Source: Bradyrhizobium sp. SRL28
Lineage (GTDB): Bacteria; Pseudomonadota; Alphaproteobacteria; Rhizobiales; Xanthobacteraceae
Assembly: GCF_018596315.1 (NCBI RefSeq)
Contig: NZ_JAHEAG010000007.1
Span: 62,001 to 126,000, forward strand
Length of the DNA stretch: 64,000 nt
Direction: 5' to 3'
Below the pieces are notes generated by a model. The model was not told where the DNA came from and made no database searches. It saw only the letters and a program-made list of their open reading frames with translations. The number at the start of each line of letters is the position of its first letter. Within the stretch, counting starts at the first letter, position 1. The translations under genes were made by a program, and so were the position numbers. Below are positions 44,017 to 51,402 of this stretch, one piece after another.

Positions 44017-45189
44017 GTGAGCGTCACTCCCACCAAGCCTGTGCCCGCGACGTCCGCGCCCGCCAAATCTCCGCCGACAAAACCCTCGCCCGGCGAACGC
44101 CCGCTTCCCAACGGGCACGAAGGCAAGCCCCTGCCCGACAGCAAGGCTGAGCTGCCGCCGGTCATCCGCCGCACCGAAGTGGTGGCGTTCGCGCTGGTGG
44201 CGCTGCTGGTCATCGTTGTTATCGTCGGCCTCTATCTCGCCAAGGCATTCTTTCTGCCGATCACGATGGCTTTCATCGTCGGCACCATGCTGTCGCCGGC
44301 AGCCAGTTTCCTGGAGCGCTACGGCATCCCGCGCGCGGTCGCGGCCGTCCTGATCGTGTCGGCAGCAACCGCGGGTGCTGTCTTCATGATTGGCCTCATT
44401 GCATCGCCCGTCATGGAGTGGAGCAACAAGCTCCCGGAGTTGGGATTGCTGCTGAAGGAGAAAATGCACGCATTCGACCGGCCGCTCGCGCTCTGGCAGC
44501 AACTGCAGAGCATGCTCGGCGGTCCCGACACCCTGACGACGTTCCATCTGCCGAAGTTCGACTGGGTGCAGCCGACGCTGGAATTCTTGTCGCCGACCTT
44601 TGCCGAATTCCTGCTGTTCATCGCAACGCTGATTTTGTTCATCGCGAGCTGGCGGGAGTTGCGCCGGGCCCTGATCATGAATTTCGGCGAGCGGACGGCA
44701 CGGCTGCGGACGCTGCGGATGCTCAACGAGATCGAGGAGCATCTCGGCAACTACCTGTTGATGGTGACCATGATCAATATAGGCGTCGGCGTCGTCACCG
44801 GCCTGATCTGCGCGGTCACGGGCATGCCCAATCCAGCCGGTCTCGGTGCGCTGGCGGCGATCCTGAATTTCATTCCGATCATCGGCCCGGTGGCGATGTT
44901 TGCCGTCCTGGTCGTGGTCGGCCAGGTCGCGTTCCCGAGCATTGGCGCCGGACTGCTCGCGCCGACGCTGTTTGCGGCCATGACCTTCCTGGAAGGTCAC
45001 TTCCTCACCCCGATGATCGTCGGTCGCCGGCTGGCGCTGAACGCGCTCGCCGTTTTCATCGCGCTCGCCTTCTGGACCTGGCTGTGGGGCCCGATGGGCG
45101 CGTTCCTGTCGTCGCCGCTCCTGATCGTCGCGCTGATCGTGAAGGAGCATCTGATGCCATCCGATTTGCCGCAGCTGCCGGAGGATTAG
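44017..45189 (+). CDS. AI-2E family transporter (PerM/TqsA type)
   Basis: 390 residues from GTG at 44017 (VSVTPTKPVP), preceded by GGGGGAAA. A Pro/Lys-rich cytoplasmic head (~50 residues) is followed by about seven or eight helices: FALVALLVIVVIVGLYLA, FLPITMAFIVGTMLSPAA, and the family signature IGPVAMFAVLVVVGQVAF...GHFLTPMIVGRRLALNALAVFIALAFW. Family members export small molecules or couple to Na+/H+; the AI-2 link is only from TqsA. Regulated by an EcfG promoter and followed at 66 bp by DUF883. Confidence 0.9.
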   Translation: MSVTPTKPVPATSAPAKSPPTKPSPGERPLPNGHEGKPLPDSKAELPPVIRRTEVVAFALVALLVIVVIVGLYLAKAFFLPITMAFIVGTMLSPAASFLERYGIPRAVAAVLIVSAATAGAVFMIGLIASPVMEWSNKLPELGLLLKEKMHAFDRPLALWQQLQSMLGGPDTLTTFHLPKFDWVQPTLEFLSPTFAEFLLFIATLILFIASWRELRRALIMNFGERTARLRTLRMLNEIEEHLGNYLLMVTMINIGVGVVTGLICAVTGMPNPAGLGALAAILNFIPIIGPVAMFAVLVVVGQVAFPSIGAGLLAPTLFAAMTFLEGHFLTPMIVGRRLALNALAVFIALAFWTWLWGPMGAFLSSPLLIVALIVKEHLMPSDLPQLPED

Positions 45190-45194
45190 GCGGT

Positions 45195-45219
45195 GGAACT
45201 TCCCCTCCGACGAAACGTT
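45195..45219 (+). promoter_or_regulatory. EcfG-type promoter for the DUF883 gene
   Basis: GGAAC (45195-45199), 17-bp spacer, GTT (45217-45219), 37 bp before the ATG. It begins 6 bp after the AI-2E stop, so the group has two stress promoters. Confidence 0.86.
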
Positions 45220-45255
45220 TGTTCGGCAGCTGAATTCGATACCCGGGAGCTTTCG

Positions 45256-45627
45256 ATGTCGATGACCAACGGTGAAACCGCAACAAAAAATCTGACGGAC
45301 AAAGCGACCTATGAACGCCTCGAAAAGGATGTAACCGCCGTGAAAAACGATATCGCAGCCCTGACCGACCAGATCACCGACGCGCTGAACAGTTTTGCCG
45401 GCACCGCCGGCAAGCAGGCGCGCCGCGGCTACAAGCAGGCACGCGCCAACGCGGAACAGGCGGTGGACGATATGTCCGAACGCGGCAGCGCGATGATGGA
45501 TGCCGCCCAGGACGCCGCGTCCTCGATCGGCGAGACGCTGGAAGACGCCATCACGCAGCGGCCACTGGCAACGGTGGGCCTGGCGCTCGGCATCGGCTTT
45601 CTGATCGGCGTGACGTGGCGCAGGTAA
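45256..45627 (+). CDS. DUF883 family protein (ElaB/YqjD-like membrane-anchored)
   Basis: 123 residues from ATG at 45256 (MSMTNGETATKNL), with GGGAGC upstream. A long amphipathic helix (YERLEKDVTAVKNDIAALTDQI) and an Ala/Gln-rich region lead to the C-terminal membrane segment RPLATVGLALGIGFLIGVTWRR. YqjD and ElaB of E. coli are stationary-phase, inner-membrane ribosome-binding proteins. The final TGG CGC AGG TAA is the first unit of a 15-bp tandem repeat. With the next gene it forms a yqjDE-like pair. Confidence 0.92.
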   Translation: MSMTNGETATKNLTDKATYERLEKDVTAVKNDIAALTDQITDALNSFAGTAGKQARRGYKQARANAEQAVDDMSERGSAMMDAAQDAASSIGETLEDAITQRPLATVGLALGIGFLIGVTWRR

Positions 45628-45704
45628 TTTTGGCGCAGGCAGTCTTGGCGCAGGCAGTTTTGGCGCACGTAACCGTGGCGCAGGCAGTTGCGGCGCCGAT
45701 AGTC
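45615..45704. repeat. 15-bp tandem repeat, six units, starting inside the DUF883 stop
   Basis: Units at 45615, 45630, 45645, 45660, 45675 and 45690 follow the plan nTGGCGCAGGnAnTn. Unit 1 contains the last codons and TAA of the DUF883 gene; units 2 and 3 differ at one position; unit 4 carries another TAA in the same frame. The period is a multiple of three. Confidence 0.92.
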
Positions 45705-45801
45705 TTCGATGGCGCGCGGCGGCGAGCGAGCCGCCGCGGCGCCGGTGCATATTGCGGCTTGTTTCGTTGACGTCGTTTTCAGATCGGATCGAGGCTTGAC
45801 C

Positions 45802-46254
45802 ATGTTTCAGCGACTGATCGATGATTTCAAGGACTCGACCGGCACCGCCCTGCGACTGACTTCGCTCGCGGCCGCGGCGGCCATGGCGTTGCTGGTCACG
45901 ACCGCGTTTCTGTGCGCTGCGGCCTTCGTGTTCGTGCTGGAGAAATACGGTCCCGTAGAGGCCTGTCTCACCGGAGCTGCCATCTTCTTCGTCGTCACCT
46001 TGATCGCGGCCGGCAGCTACATGGTACGCAAGAGGCAGATCGAGGCGCGCGCCGAACAGGCGGCGAAGATGGCGAAGTCTACCGCGCAGACCGTGCTGTC
46101 CGATCCAATGCTGGTTGCCGCCGGCATCCAGGTGATCCGCGCCATCGGTGTCAAGCGGCTGATCCCGATCCTTGCAGTCGGCGGGCTGGCACTGGGATTT
46201 TTCGCCAGCCGCGCCAACGGGAGCAGCAGCGGCAGTGAAGCGCCGGCGGAGTAG
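45802..46254 (+). CDS. Phage-holin-like (YqjE-type) membrane protein
   Basis: 150 residues from ATG at 45802 (MFQRLIDDFKDSTGTALRL). Two helices close to the N-terminus (AAAAAMALLVTTAFLCAAAFVFVL and EACLTGAAIFFVVTLIAAGSYMV), then a basic KRQIEARAEQAAKMAK stretch and a third hydrophobic segment RLIPILAVGGLALGFFASR. It resembles holin_3_6/YqjE proteins, which sit next to yqjD-type genes and are not lytic. It probably shares the DUF883 transcript through the tandem repeat. Confidence 0.75.
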   Translation: MFQRLIDDFKDSTGTALRLTSLAAAAAMALLVTTAFLCAAAFVFVLEKYGPVEACLTGAAIFFVVTLIAAGSYMVRKRQIEARAEQAAKMAKSTAQTVLSDPMLVAAGIQVIRAIGVKRLIPILAVGGLALGFFASRANGSSSGSEAPAE

Positions 46255-46299
46255 GCAGGGCGTCGCACCTTCCATTGTTACGCCTTCCGCAACCTTCCT

Positions 46300-46374
46300 G
46301 TAGCCCGGATGAGCGCAGCGATATCCGGGACCCCCCAACACCGCCCCGGACATCGCTGCGCTCATCCGGGCTAC
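46300..46374. repeat. Dispersed palindromic repeat, family C, copy 2
   Basis: GTAGCCCGGATGAGCGCAGC on the left and its complement ending GGGCTAC on the right; the cleanest copy of the family in the window. Confidence 0.9.
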
Positions 46375-46392
46375 GAACTGCGGCCCCTCCAC

Positions 46393-46470
46393 GTCATTGC
46401 GAGCGAAGCGAAGCAATCCATAGCGCCGCAAGTGGAGAGATGGATTGCTTCGCTGCGCTCGCAATGACGG
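46393..46470. repeat. Dispersed palindromic repeat, family B, copy 3
   Basis: Arms CATTGCGAGCGAAGCGAAGC / GCTTCGCTGCGCTCGCAATG around a short centre, 18 bp after the family C copy. Confidence 0.9.
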
Positions 46471-46489
46471 CTGAACGAGCTTGCGCATT

Positions 46490-47095
46490 CTCGCGACGTG
46501 ATACGCCCGAGGTTTGCATCTTCGTTTGCCCTCTTGGAAATTAGAGGGCGCAGGGAAGACCGGGTGCTTGCTGCACCCGCGGTCTCGCGTGCAATTTGCG
46601 CACAAGAACGCGCACACGAGCATACAGGGCAGCGGGAGCATTCCGGCCTTCCCTGCGCAATGGCTTTACGGCTTACTTCGTGCTCTCCCCGGTGAACGGC
46701 TTTCTTGCCACCGTCGTCGGCGGGACACCTCCCGCCAACTTAGCGCCAGCACCGCGGCGCCAGAACCACACGACTTCGCCGTACGCTTCAGGCGCGTACG
46801 TCTAGCGCCCATCTGCGTCCATCGCATCTCACCGCACGTTCGTGACGATCGCGAGCGTCCCTCATCTGCCGTGAGACGGGCGGAGTTATGCCGGTGATTT
46901 GCGTGAGAACGAAAGCGGAATATTTTTGCGGGAAGGGCTGGACGACCCAAATCAGCTTGATCCGCCTTGGAAAATTGGCGTTTTGGCGCAGCGCTCTCTC
47001 CGCGTCATTGCGAGCGAAGCGTGCCCACCGTTTCGATGCGCGATCGGCGATAGATGGTGGGCACGTCGCTAACGCTCCTTTGCCCACCCTACAGA
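46490..47095. other. Non-coding block resembling a dispersed Bradyrhizobium repeat
   Basis: About 600 bp between the holin-like gene and the next gene with no convincing ORF or ribosome binding site. Several frames are open for 60-120 codons, but the products are Arg/Ser/Pro-rich and look like translated non-coding DNA. From memory, sequence like 46545-46900 (the GGGAAGACCGGGTGCTTGCT region onward) occurs many times in Bradyrhizobium genomes and is often wrongly annotated as proteins. The end (47014-47093) is a B-type arm joined to TGCCCACC/GGTGGGCA palindromes. Confidence 0.55.
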
Positions 47096-47120
47096 TCTAA
47101 TCCGCGGATCTAATCCGCGA

Positions 47121-47510
47121 TCAGGTCACGCAGCGGCCGGGCTGAAGCAGTTTTGCGACCTCGGTCAAAACGCTGACCGGCGGTTCGCAGGCCACCGTCA
47201 TCTTCGAGGGGCTCCGCTTGGCCGCCGGCGGTGCCGGGCGGTTCCGCACTTCCTCCTGGGCCACGGGAACTCGCACCACCACGGAGGTGTCAGCGAGGCC
47301 GACGGTCCGGATCGTAATCGTCTCGGTCTGGCTTTGCGCGGCTCTGAGCGCCGCACGGTCGGCCTTGGCGGCGCGGTTGATCTCCCCCGCAGGCTCGGTC
47401 GCGGCGAGTTGCCGACGGCCGGTGAGGTCATGGCCCGATGCGAGCTGGAAGGCGCCAAATGTCGCCGTGATGGCGAGCGCGGCTAAAATTGCTTTGAAAA
47501 TCTGTGACAT
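47121..47510 (-). CDS. Small exported protein of unknown function
   Basis: 129 residues. A signal peptide (MSQIFKAILAALAITATFGAFQLASG) precedes a Thr/Ala/Arg-rich mature part with TETITIRTVGLADTSVVVRVPVA and two cysteines (ACEPPVSV, PGRCVT) that could pair. I do not recognise the family. Codon use is like the neighbours. It is alone on the minus strand; a plus-strand orphan terminator follows its promoter region. Confidence 0.68.
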   Translation of the reverse strand: MSQIFKAILAALAITATFGAFQLASGHDLTGRRQLAATEPAGEINRAAKADRAALRAAQSQTETITIRTVGLADTSVVVRVPVAQEEVRNRPAPPAAKRSPSKMTVACEPPVSVLTEVAKLLQPGRCVT

Positions 47511-47693
47511 GCTGGTTTGTCCCTCGCCCCATGGCGATCACAAACACAACCCGAGCCGAGCCGAAGGGGGTCCGACGCTTCTCGATCACTTAACCGTGTA
47601 CGAAAAATATTTGCGGCTCCATGGAACGACTCCGGGGGGCTCGGAGTCATCCCGGCAGCCGGTTATTCCCCCTGCCCCATTGACCGGCGACGT

Positions 47694-47735
47694 AGGGTGC
47701 GACCGTGGTGATGCCGGTCGCACCCTGCTTTTTTT
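47694..47735 (+). terminator. Strong plus-strand terminator with no plus-strand gene upstream
   Basis: AGGGTGCGACCG and CGGTCGCACCCT form a 12-bp perfect stem with a 9-base loop, followed by GC and seven T. The genes on both sides are on the minus strand, so the transcript it ends is unannotated (see findings). Confidence 0.75.
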
Positions 47736-47750
47736 GGCTAAACCACTTCT

Positions 47751-48362
47751 TCACGACGCCAGCTTCTTCAAAGCGCGTTCCAGCAGTTCCAGCCGATCCT
47801 GGCCCCAGAATATCTCGCCCGAAGGCAGCACGTAGCTCGGCGCACCGAAGACGCCCGCGCTCAGCGCCTCCTGCGTGAACTTCTCACGCAGCCCGTCGAG
47901 TTCCGCGTCCGAAACACCGCCCGCGCGCAGCTCCGCAGCGTCGAGGCCGGCGCGCTGGGCGGCCAACGAGACCGCTACGGGATCGACGAGCGTTTCGTCT
48001 CGTTCCCATACCGCACGCCCAAGCTCGATCGACAGCCTGTGCGCATTCTTGCCCTGCAGCTTGGCCGCGATCACTAGGCGGGTCGCCGCAGCGTCGTCGC
48101 AGGGAAAATGCTTCGGTTCGAGATTGATCGGAGTGCCCAGCACCTCCCGCCAGCGCTTCAACTCCATCATCCGGTAGGCGCGCCGCTGCGGCGAGCGCTT
48201 CGGCAACGGCAGCCCGCCGGTCTGCTCGAAGATCGGCCCGAACGTACAGGGCTTGATGTTGACGGTCGCGTTATTTCGTTCGGCGATCTCGGCGAACGGC
48301 GCGCTTCCAAGATACGTCCACGGCGAGGTGAGCGTCATGTAATAGTCGATAGTGACCGGCAT
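47751..48362 (-). CDS. 2-hydroxychromene-2-carboxylate isomerase-like (DsbA/GST-kappa fold)
   Basis: 203 residues from ATG at 48362 (MPVTIDYYMTLTSPWTYLG). The serine in TLTSPWTYLG replaces the DsbA thiol and binds glutathione in this family. FGPIFEQTGGLPLPKRSPQRRAYRMMELKRW and GVFGAPSYVLPSGEIFWGQDRL are the typical kappa-GST/HCCA isomerase segments. NahD uses glutathione to isomerise a naphthalene intermediate; no other aromatic genes are adjacent, so the substrate is open. Confidence 0.9.
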   Translation of the reverse strand: MPVTIDYYMTLTSPWTYLGSAPFAEIAERNNATVNIKPCTFGPIFEQTGGLPLPKRSPQRRAYRMMELKRWREVLGTPINLEPKHFPCDDAAATRLVIAAKLQGKNAHRLSIELGRAVWERDETLVDPVAVSLAAQRAGLDAAELRAGGVSDAELDGLREKFTQEALSAGVFGAPSYVLPSGEIFWGQDRLELLERALKKLAS

Positions 48363-48459
48363 AATCCGGGATTCCCCCAAGCAGGCTGATGTCAATCAAG
48401 CTAGCCTTGCGAGGGTATGCCAGCAACCTCCCTTCAGCCACGACTGATAACGGCCGCCT

Positions 48460-48696
48460 TTAGTGCAAGGCGTTCGTGATCTTGTGATCCAGATGACCGG
48501 TCTTGTAGTCGCGGCGAAGCTGGTTCAGCGATGTCTCGTTCAGGTAAGGCAAAGCCTGGCTCAGGCTGTCGGTTGGGGGATAACCGGCGGCAAAACCCTG
48601 CCCGTAAATCTTGCGCAACGTGCCAATGGGCGTGGCGCCGTGCTTGTGTCCGATTTCACCATCCTGCTTGCGATTGTCGAGGCCTGCCTTGCTCAT
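48460..48696 (-). CDS. Conserved small rhizobial protein, function unknown
   Basis: 78 residues from ATG at 48696 (MSKAGLDNRKQDGEIGHKHG). The pattern DGEIGHKHGATPIGTLRKIYGQGFAAGYPPTDSLSQALPYLNETSLNQLRRD is one I have seen in short hypothetical proteins of Bradyrhizobium and relatives; none has a known role. Soluble and basic at the ends. AGGGAGAGC upstream is a fair ribosome binding site. Confidence 0.7.
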   Translation of the reverse strand: MSKAGLDNRKQDGEIGHKHGATPIGTLRKIYGQGFAAGYPPTDSLSQALPYLNETSLNQLRRDYKTGHLDHKITNALH

Positions 48697-48960
48697 GCCG
48701 CTCTCCCTAGTGCCGATGCTGAACATCCTCCCGCTGAGGCGGAATGGCAATCGTGCACTGCAACCGGGAATTAGAGCTTTACCGTAGCCTGCTATAATCG
48801 CCGTGGTCTGGAAAAAACAGGCGCCCGGCTTGTTGCGGTGTACAAGCCGGGCCCCCAGCGGACATCCAACGCCATAACGACGGAGTCGGGCGCGCGGGCT
48901 GCCCTCTCCCCGCCAGCGCCGGTCTCAGAGCAATACGGCGTAACATTCGACGTGCGATAG
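48697..48960. other. Intergenic, no gene seen
   Basis: A 264-bp stretch between divergent genes. A weak inverted repeat (CGGGCGCGCGG region) is present but no T-run. Open frames on the minus strand here lack start signals. Confidence 0.45.
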
Positions 48961-48985
48961 GGAACAAGTGGTCCGGATAACAGTT
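48961..48985 (+). promoter_or_regulatory. EcfG-type promoter that decides the start of the next gene
   Basis: GGAAC (48961-48965), 17-bp spacer, GTT (48983-48985). Transcription would begin near 48992, downstream of the GTG at 48968, so that GTG cannot be the start. Confidence 0.84.
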
Positions 48986-49033
48986 GCTCAAAGCGAAGTC
49001 ATCGAGAGACTTTACATCAGGGAAGATAAGCCA

Positions 49034-49525
49034 TTGCGCGTCTTCATCCTCGCATTGTCAGTCTTTGGAATTCTCGTCAGTGCAAATGTTGCCAAAGCCG
49101 GTCCGAGCACGACCGACCGTGATCTGTTGGCATCCGTCGATCCGGCGACCACTGCGCAAGAGGCAACTCAGGAAACCGAAGATCGGATAGGACTCGACAA
49201 GGGAAAGCGTCGCGACGTGCAGCGGCGGTTGACCGGTCTCGGCTTCAACACCAAGGTCAATGGACGGTTCGACAAGTCGACCCGCGCCGTCATCACGCGT
49301 TGGCAGGCGGCACGCGGCTATCCCAAAACTGGCTTCCTCGACACGCTGCAGCATCAGGCGCTACTGACCGAGTCCGTCTCGGCGGCGCGCGCGAGCCTTG
49401 GCAGCAGCGACAAATCCGATGACAGCCGTCCGGCCCGCCGTCGCGGCGGGAGCCATCACCGCAGTATTGGCGGTCCAGTCGGAATGATTGGCGGCGTGGT
49501 GGGTGGATTGTTCGGACGCAGGTGA
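49034..49525 (+). CDS. Exported peptidoglycan-binding-domain protein
   Basis: 163 residues from TTG at 49034 (LRVFILALSVFGILVS), a clean signal peptide ending AKA; AGGGAAG lies upstream. The longer frame from GTG 48968 would start inside the EcfG promoter. A PG_binding_1 repeat (KRRDVQRRLTGLGFNTKVNGRFDKSTRAVITRWQAARGYPKTGFLD) is followed by an Arg/Ser linker and a Gly-rich hydrophobic tail (GMIGGVVGGLFGRR). It probably docks to the wall during stress. No catalytic domain is seen. Confidence 0.87.
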   Translation: MRVFILALSVFGILVSANVAKAGPSTTDRDLLASVDPATTAQEATQETEDRIGLDKGKRRDVQRRLTGLGFNTKVNGRFDKSTRAVITRWQAARGYPKTGFLDTLQHQALLTESVSAARASLGSSDKSDDSRPARRRGGSHHRSIGGPVGMIGGVVGGLFGRR

Positions 49526-49683
49526 CCCGACAAATTATGGAGCGTTAGCTCTCAAGCGTTTTGGCCCACGATCAGCAGGGCTTGGCACATGAGCGCAACG
49601 CCGCGTATGGCACCTATCGGACCTCACCCTCTCGCTCGGTGATGTGCTCGTCGTGGTAAGGCAGACATCGTCCAGGGCCGCGC

Positions 49684-50223
49684 TCAAGCACCCGAATACG
49701 TAGCGATAAGTGCGGCAATTGCCAGAATGCAGCTAACAAGCAGCACCAGGAGAACCGGCCTGCCCAAAAGACCGCCTCTTGCCTCCACCGCCGTCTCAAC
49801 TATTTGATTTCCATCTTTATGCATTGAAATCTCCTGTGAAGGGCCAACTGCCCGCCCTCTCACAAGTTCCTGAACCTTTGGACTCGAGATCGCTTGGTAT
49901 TGCGGCCTGACAAACTCAGCTGTCTGCGAGAACTTGATCGTTGAGACAGGCCACTTTCCATCATGACATCGGATCGAAATTCGCAGGCCGTGCAATTCGT
50001 CAAGCCATACCTTGTCCACGGTCCCGCATATGCCGTCGGTGAGGATCACAGCCTTGTCGACAAGCTCTGTCTGAGCTTGTTCGAACTCGCCGAGAATCGT
50101 GGACGCGCGAATTTTCACAGTTGGCATGGGGTTTTCAGACATAAAGTCGATTGAGCCGATCGTTGCGGCTGGCGGCGATTGAACCGAGCATGTGAGTTCA
50201 ACGGAGGCCGTGTCACGCGCCAT
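49684..50223 (-). CDS. Unknown protein with PRC-barrel-like part and C-terminal anchor
   Basis: 179 residues from ATG at 50223, which overlaps the stop of the upstream small gene by 11 bp; a shorter start at 50142 (MSENPMPTVKIR) is possible. A beta-rich core (LVDKAVILTDGICGTVDKVWLDELHGLRISI) recalls a PRC barrel. After a charged stretch a single membrane helix closes the protein (PVLLVLLVSCILAIAALIATY). It is a tail-anchored protein of unknown role, coupled to the 50213 gene. Confidence 0.6.
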   Translation of the reverse strand: MARDTASVELTCSVQSPPAATIGSIDFMSENPMPTVKIRASTILGEFEQAQTELVDKAVILTDGICGTVDKVWLDELHGLRISIRCHDGKWPVSTIKFSQTAEFVRPQYQAISSPKVQELVRGRAVGPSQEISMHKDGNQIVETAVEARGGLLGRPVLLVLLVSCILAIAALIATYSGA

Positions 50224-50458
50224 GCTGCCGGTAATCGAACGCGGTCAATCCATTGATGGCACGCGCGCATAGTTTGTTGGCATTCCGCTCGCCAGTTTTT
50301 ACGGCTCGCAGAACTCCCCGGGCGATGATTTCGCGATCCACTTCCAACTGGCCGATATTCTGAAGCGTTCGACATGCCAGGTCGTATGCCTCGTTTACGG
50401 CGATCATCTCCGTTGGATCGAGGGACAGATTCTGGAAATGCGGATTAACATTGAACAT
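50213..50458 (-). CDS. Small helical protein of unknown function
   Basis: 81 residues (MFNVNPHFQNLSLDPTEMIAVNEAYDLACRTL) with a strong GAGGAGAAC ribosome binding site. Helical, with EIIARGVLRAVKTGERNANKLCARAING resembling short cytoplasmic proteins common in Bradyrhizobium, where many copies exist. It is translationally coupled to the next gene. Not recognised further. Confidence 0.7.
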   Translation of the reverse strand: MFNVNPHFQNLSLDPTEMIAVNEAYDLACRTLQNIGQLEVDREIIARGVLRAVKTGERNANKLCARAINGLTAFDYRQHGA

Positions 50459-50510
50459 GATGTTCTCCTCGTAAAACTGCAGGTGCAGGCCCCCGGCTGC
50501 GGTAAAGAAA

Positions 50511-50534
50511 AAGCCCCGCGACGAGCAGGGCGAT
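50511..50534 (-). terminator. Possible weak terminator between the small gene and phasin
   Basis: GCCCCGCG / CGAGCAGGGC imperfect stem next to a poly-A run (plus strand), which would be a T-run on the minus strand, placed after the phasin stop. Confidence 0.4.
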
Positions 50535-50560
50535 TTGCGCTGACATCGCGAGGGTAAGAC

Positions 50561-50923
50561 TTATCGATTCGTCGGGGTCATCTTGGCAAGAAATCCACCG
50601 AACGGTTTGAAGGATTCCGTGGCAAGATCGCGATACAACGCACCAATCTTTTGCGACTCGGCCATGAACGTCTCGAAAGCCGTCTTTGCGAATTCCGCTT
50701 GAACTTCAATCGCCTTGTCGACCGACTTCACGCCCGAGAGCTGCTCGACAAACGATCTGGTGTCTTCAAACGATTTTTTGGCGTAGTCGCTGTAAGCTGT
50801 GGCAATCGCTTGAAAGCCGGCCGGGAAGGAATTCATCGATGCAGCAGCGGCATCGATCTGTTCTCTGCCATCCTGCGGCTGCGATAAATTCCGATTTGCG
50901 TTATTCTGGTTCGTATTAGACAT
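50561..50923 (-). CDS. Phasin family protein
   Basis: 120 residues from ATG at 50923 (MSNTNQNNANRNL). The core FPAGFQAIATAYSDYAKKSFEDTRSFVEQLSGVKSVDKAIEVQAEFAKTAFETFMAESQKIGALYRDLATESFKP is the Phasin_2 signature. Phasins coat polyhydroxybutyrate granules in the cytoplasm. With patatin-bdhA at 23 kb it suggests an active PHB cycle. A GGAAC box lies about 70 bp upstream on the minus strand, but its -10 (ATT) is not exact. Confidence 0.92.
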   Translation of the reverse strand: MSNTNQNNANRNLSQPQDGREQIDAAAASMNSFPAGFQAIATAYSDYAKKSFEDTRSFVEQLSGVKSVDKAIEVQAEFAKTAFETFMAESQKIGALYRDLATESFKPFGGFLAKMTPTNR

Positions 50924-51402
50924 TATGAAAATCCTTAGGTTGTTTAGCAGTGAGTCAATGTTGCGCGTCGTCAATGGTTGCACCGAAAGGCAGTTCCCGC
51001 TTGTTCTCTAGGCGGTGCTTGTGTGTTCGCATGATGTTATCGGAACTCAGTGTTATGACTGCCGCGTCTCGGTTTGCATTCGCCCTGCAGCGTTTTGTGA
51101 GCAAATCTTCCGGGCGATCCCGGAGAGAAATGCGCCTATTCCGGTCTGTTCGATTTGGATGAAACGATACCGTGCCTGATCGTGCCGCTGTCTCGGCTGT
51201 TCCTGTTTCAAGCAATTGTCTTAGCTTGAATCCGGGAGTGTCGTAATTCGCTAACGATGCGTTAATTTATTGTGGAATGTGAGCAAAACGGAACAGCGGC
51301 GGAATTTCTGAAGTTCCATGCTGGCGCCATCACCGCCCCCGTCGGTATCTACCGGTGACTGAGAGTTCTGTAACGCTCTCGCCTGATCCAAGGCGAAGCA
51401 TC
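50924..51402. other. 479-bp intergenic region
   Basis: Holds the phasin promoter region and a GGAAC-N18-GTTCC inverted repeat at 51290-51317 that reads as an off-by-one EcfG site in both directions. No supported gene; frames here lack start signals. It ends in the leader shared with the 51936 paralogue. Confidence 0.5.

Noticed and set aside
45802..46254. A prophage fragment (holin)
   Set aside because: The holin-like protein pairs with DUF883 as in yqjD-yqjE; no other phage gene or attachment site is present.
43021..46641. A 1206-codon open frame on the minus strand
   Set aside because: Only its last 255 codons (from 43788) are the L,D-transpeptidase. The rest is antisense to AI-2E, DUF883 and the holin-like gene, is His/Arg/Gln-rich and covers promoters; it is a GC-rich artefact.
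46514..46897. 127-codon ORF in the non-coding block
   Set aside because: Ser/Arg/Pro-rich and matching my memory of repeat-derived false proteins; other frames are equally open.
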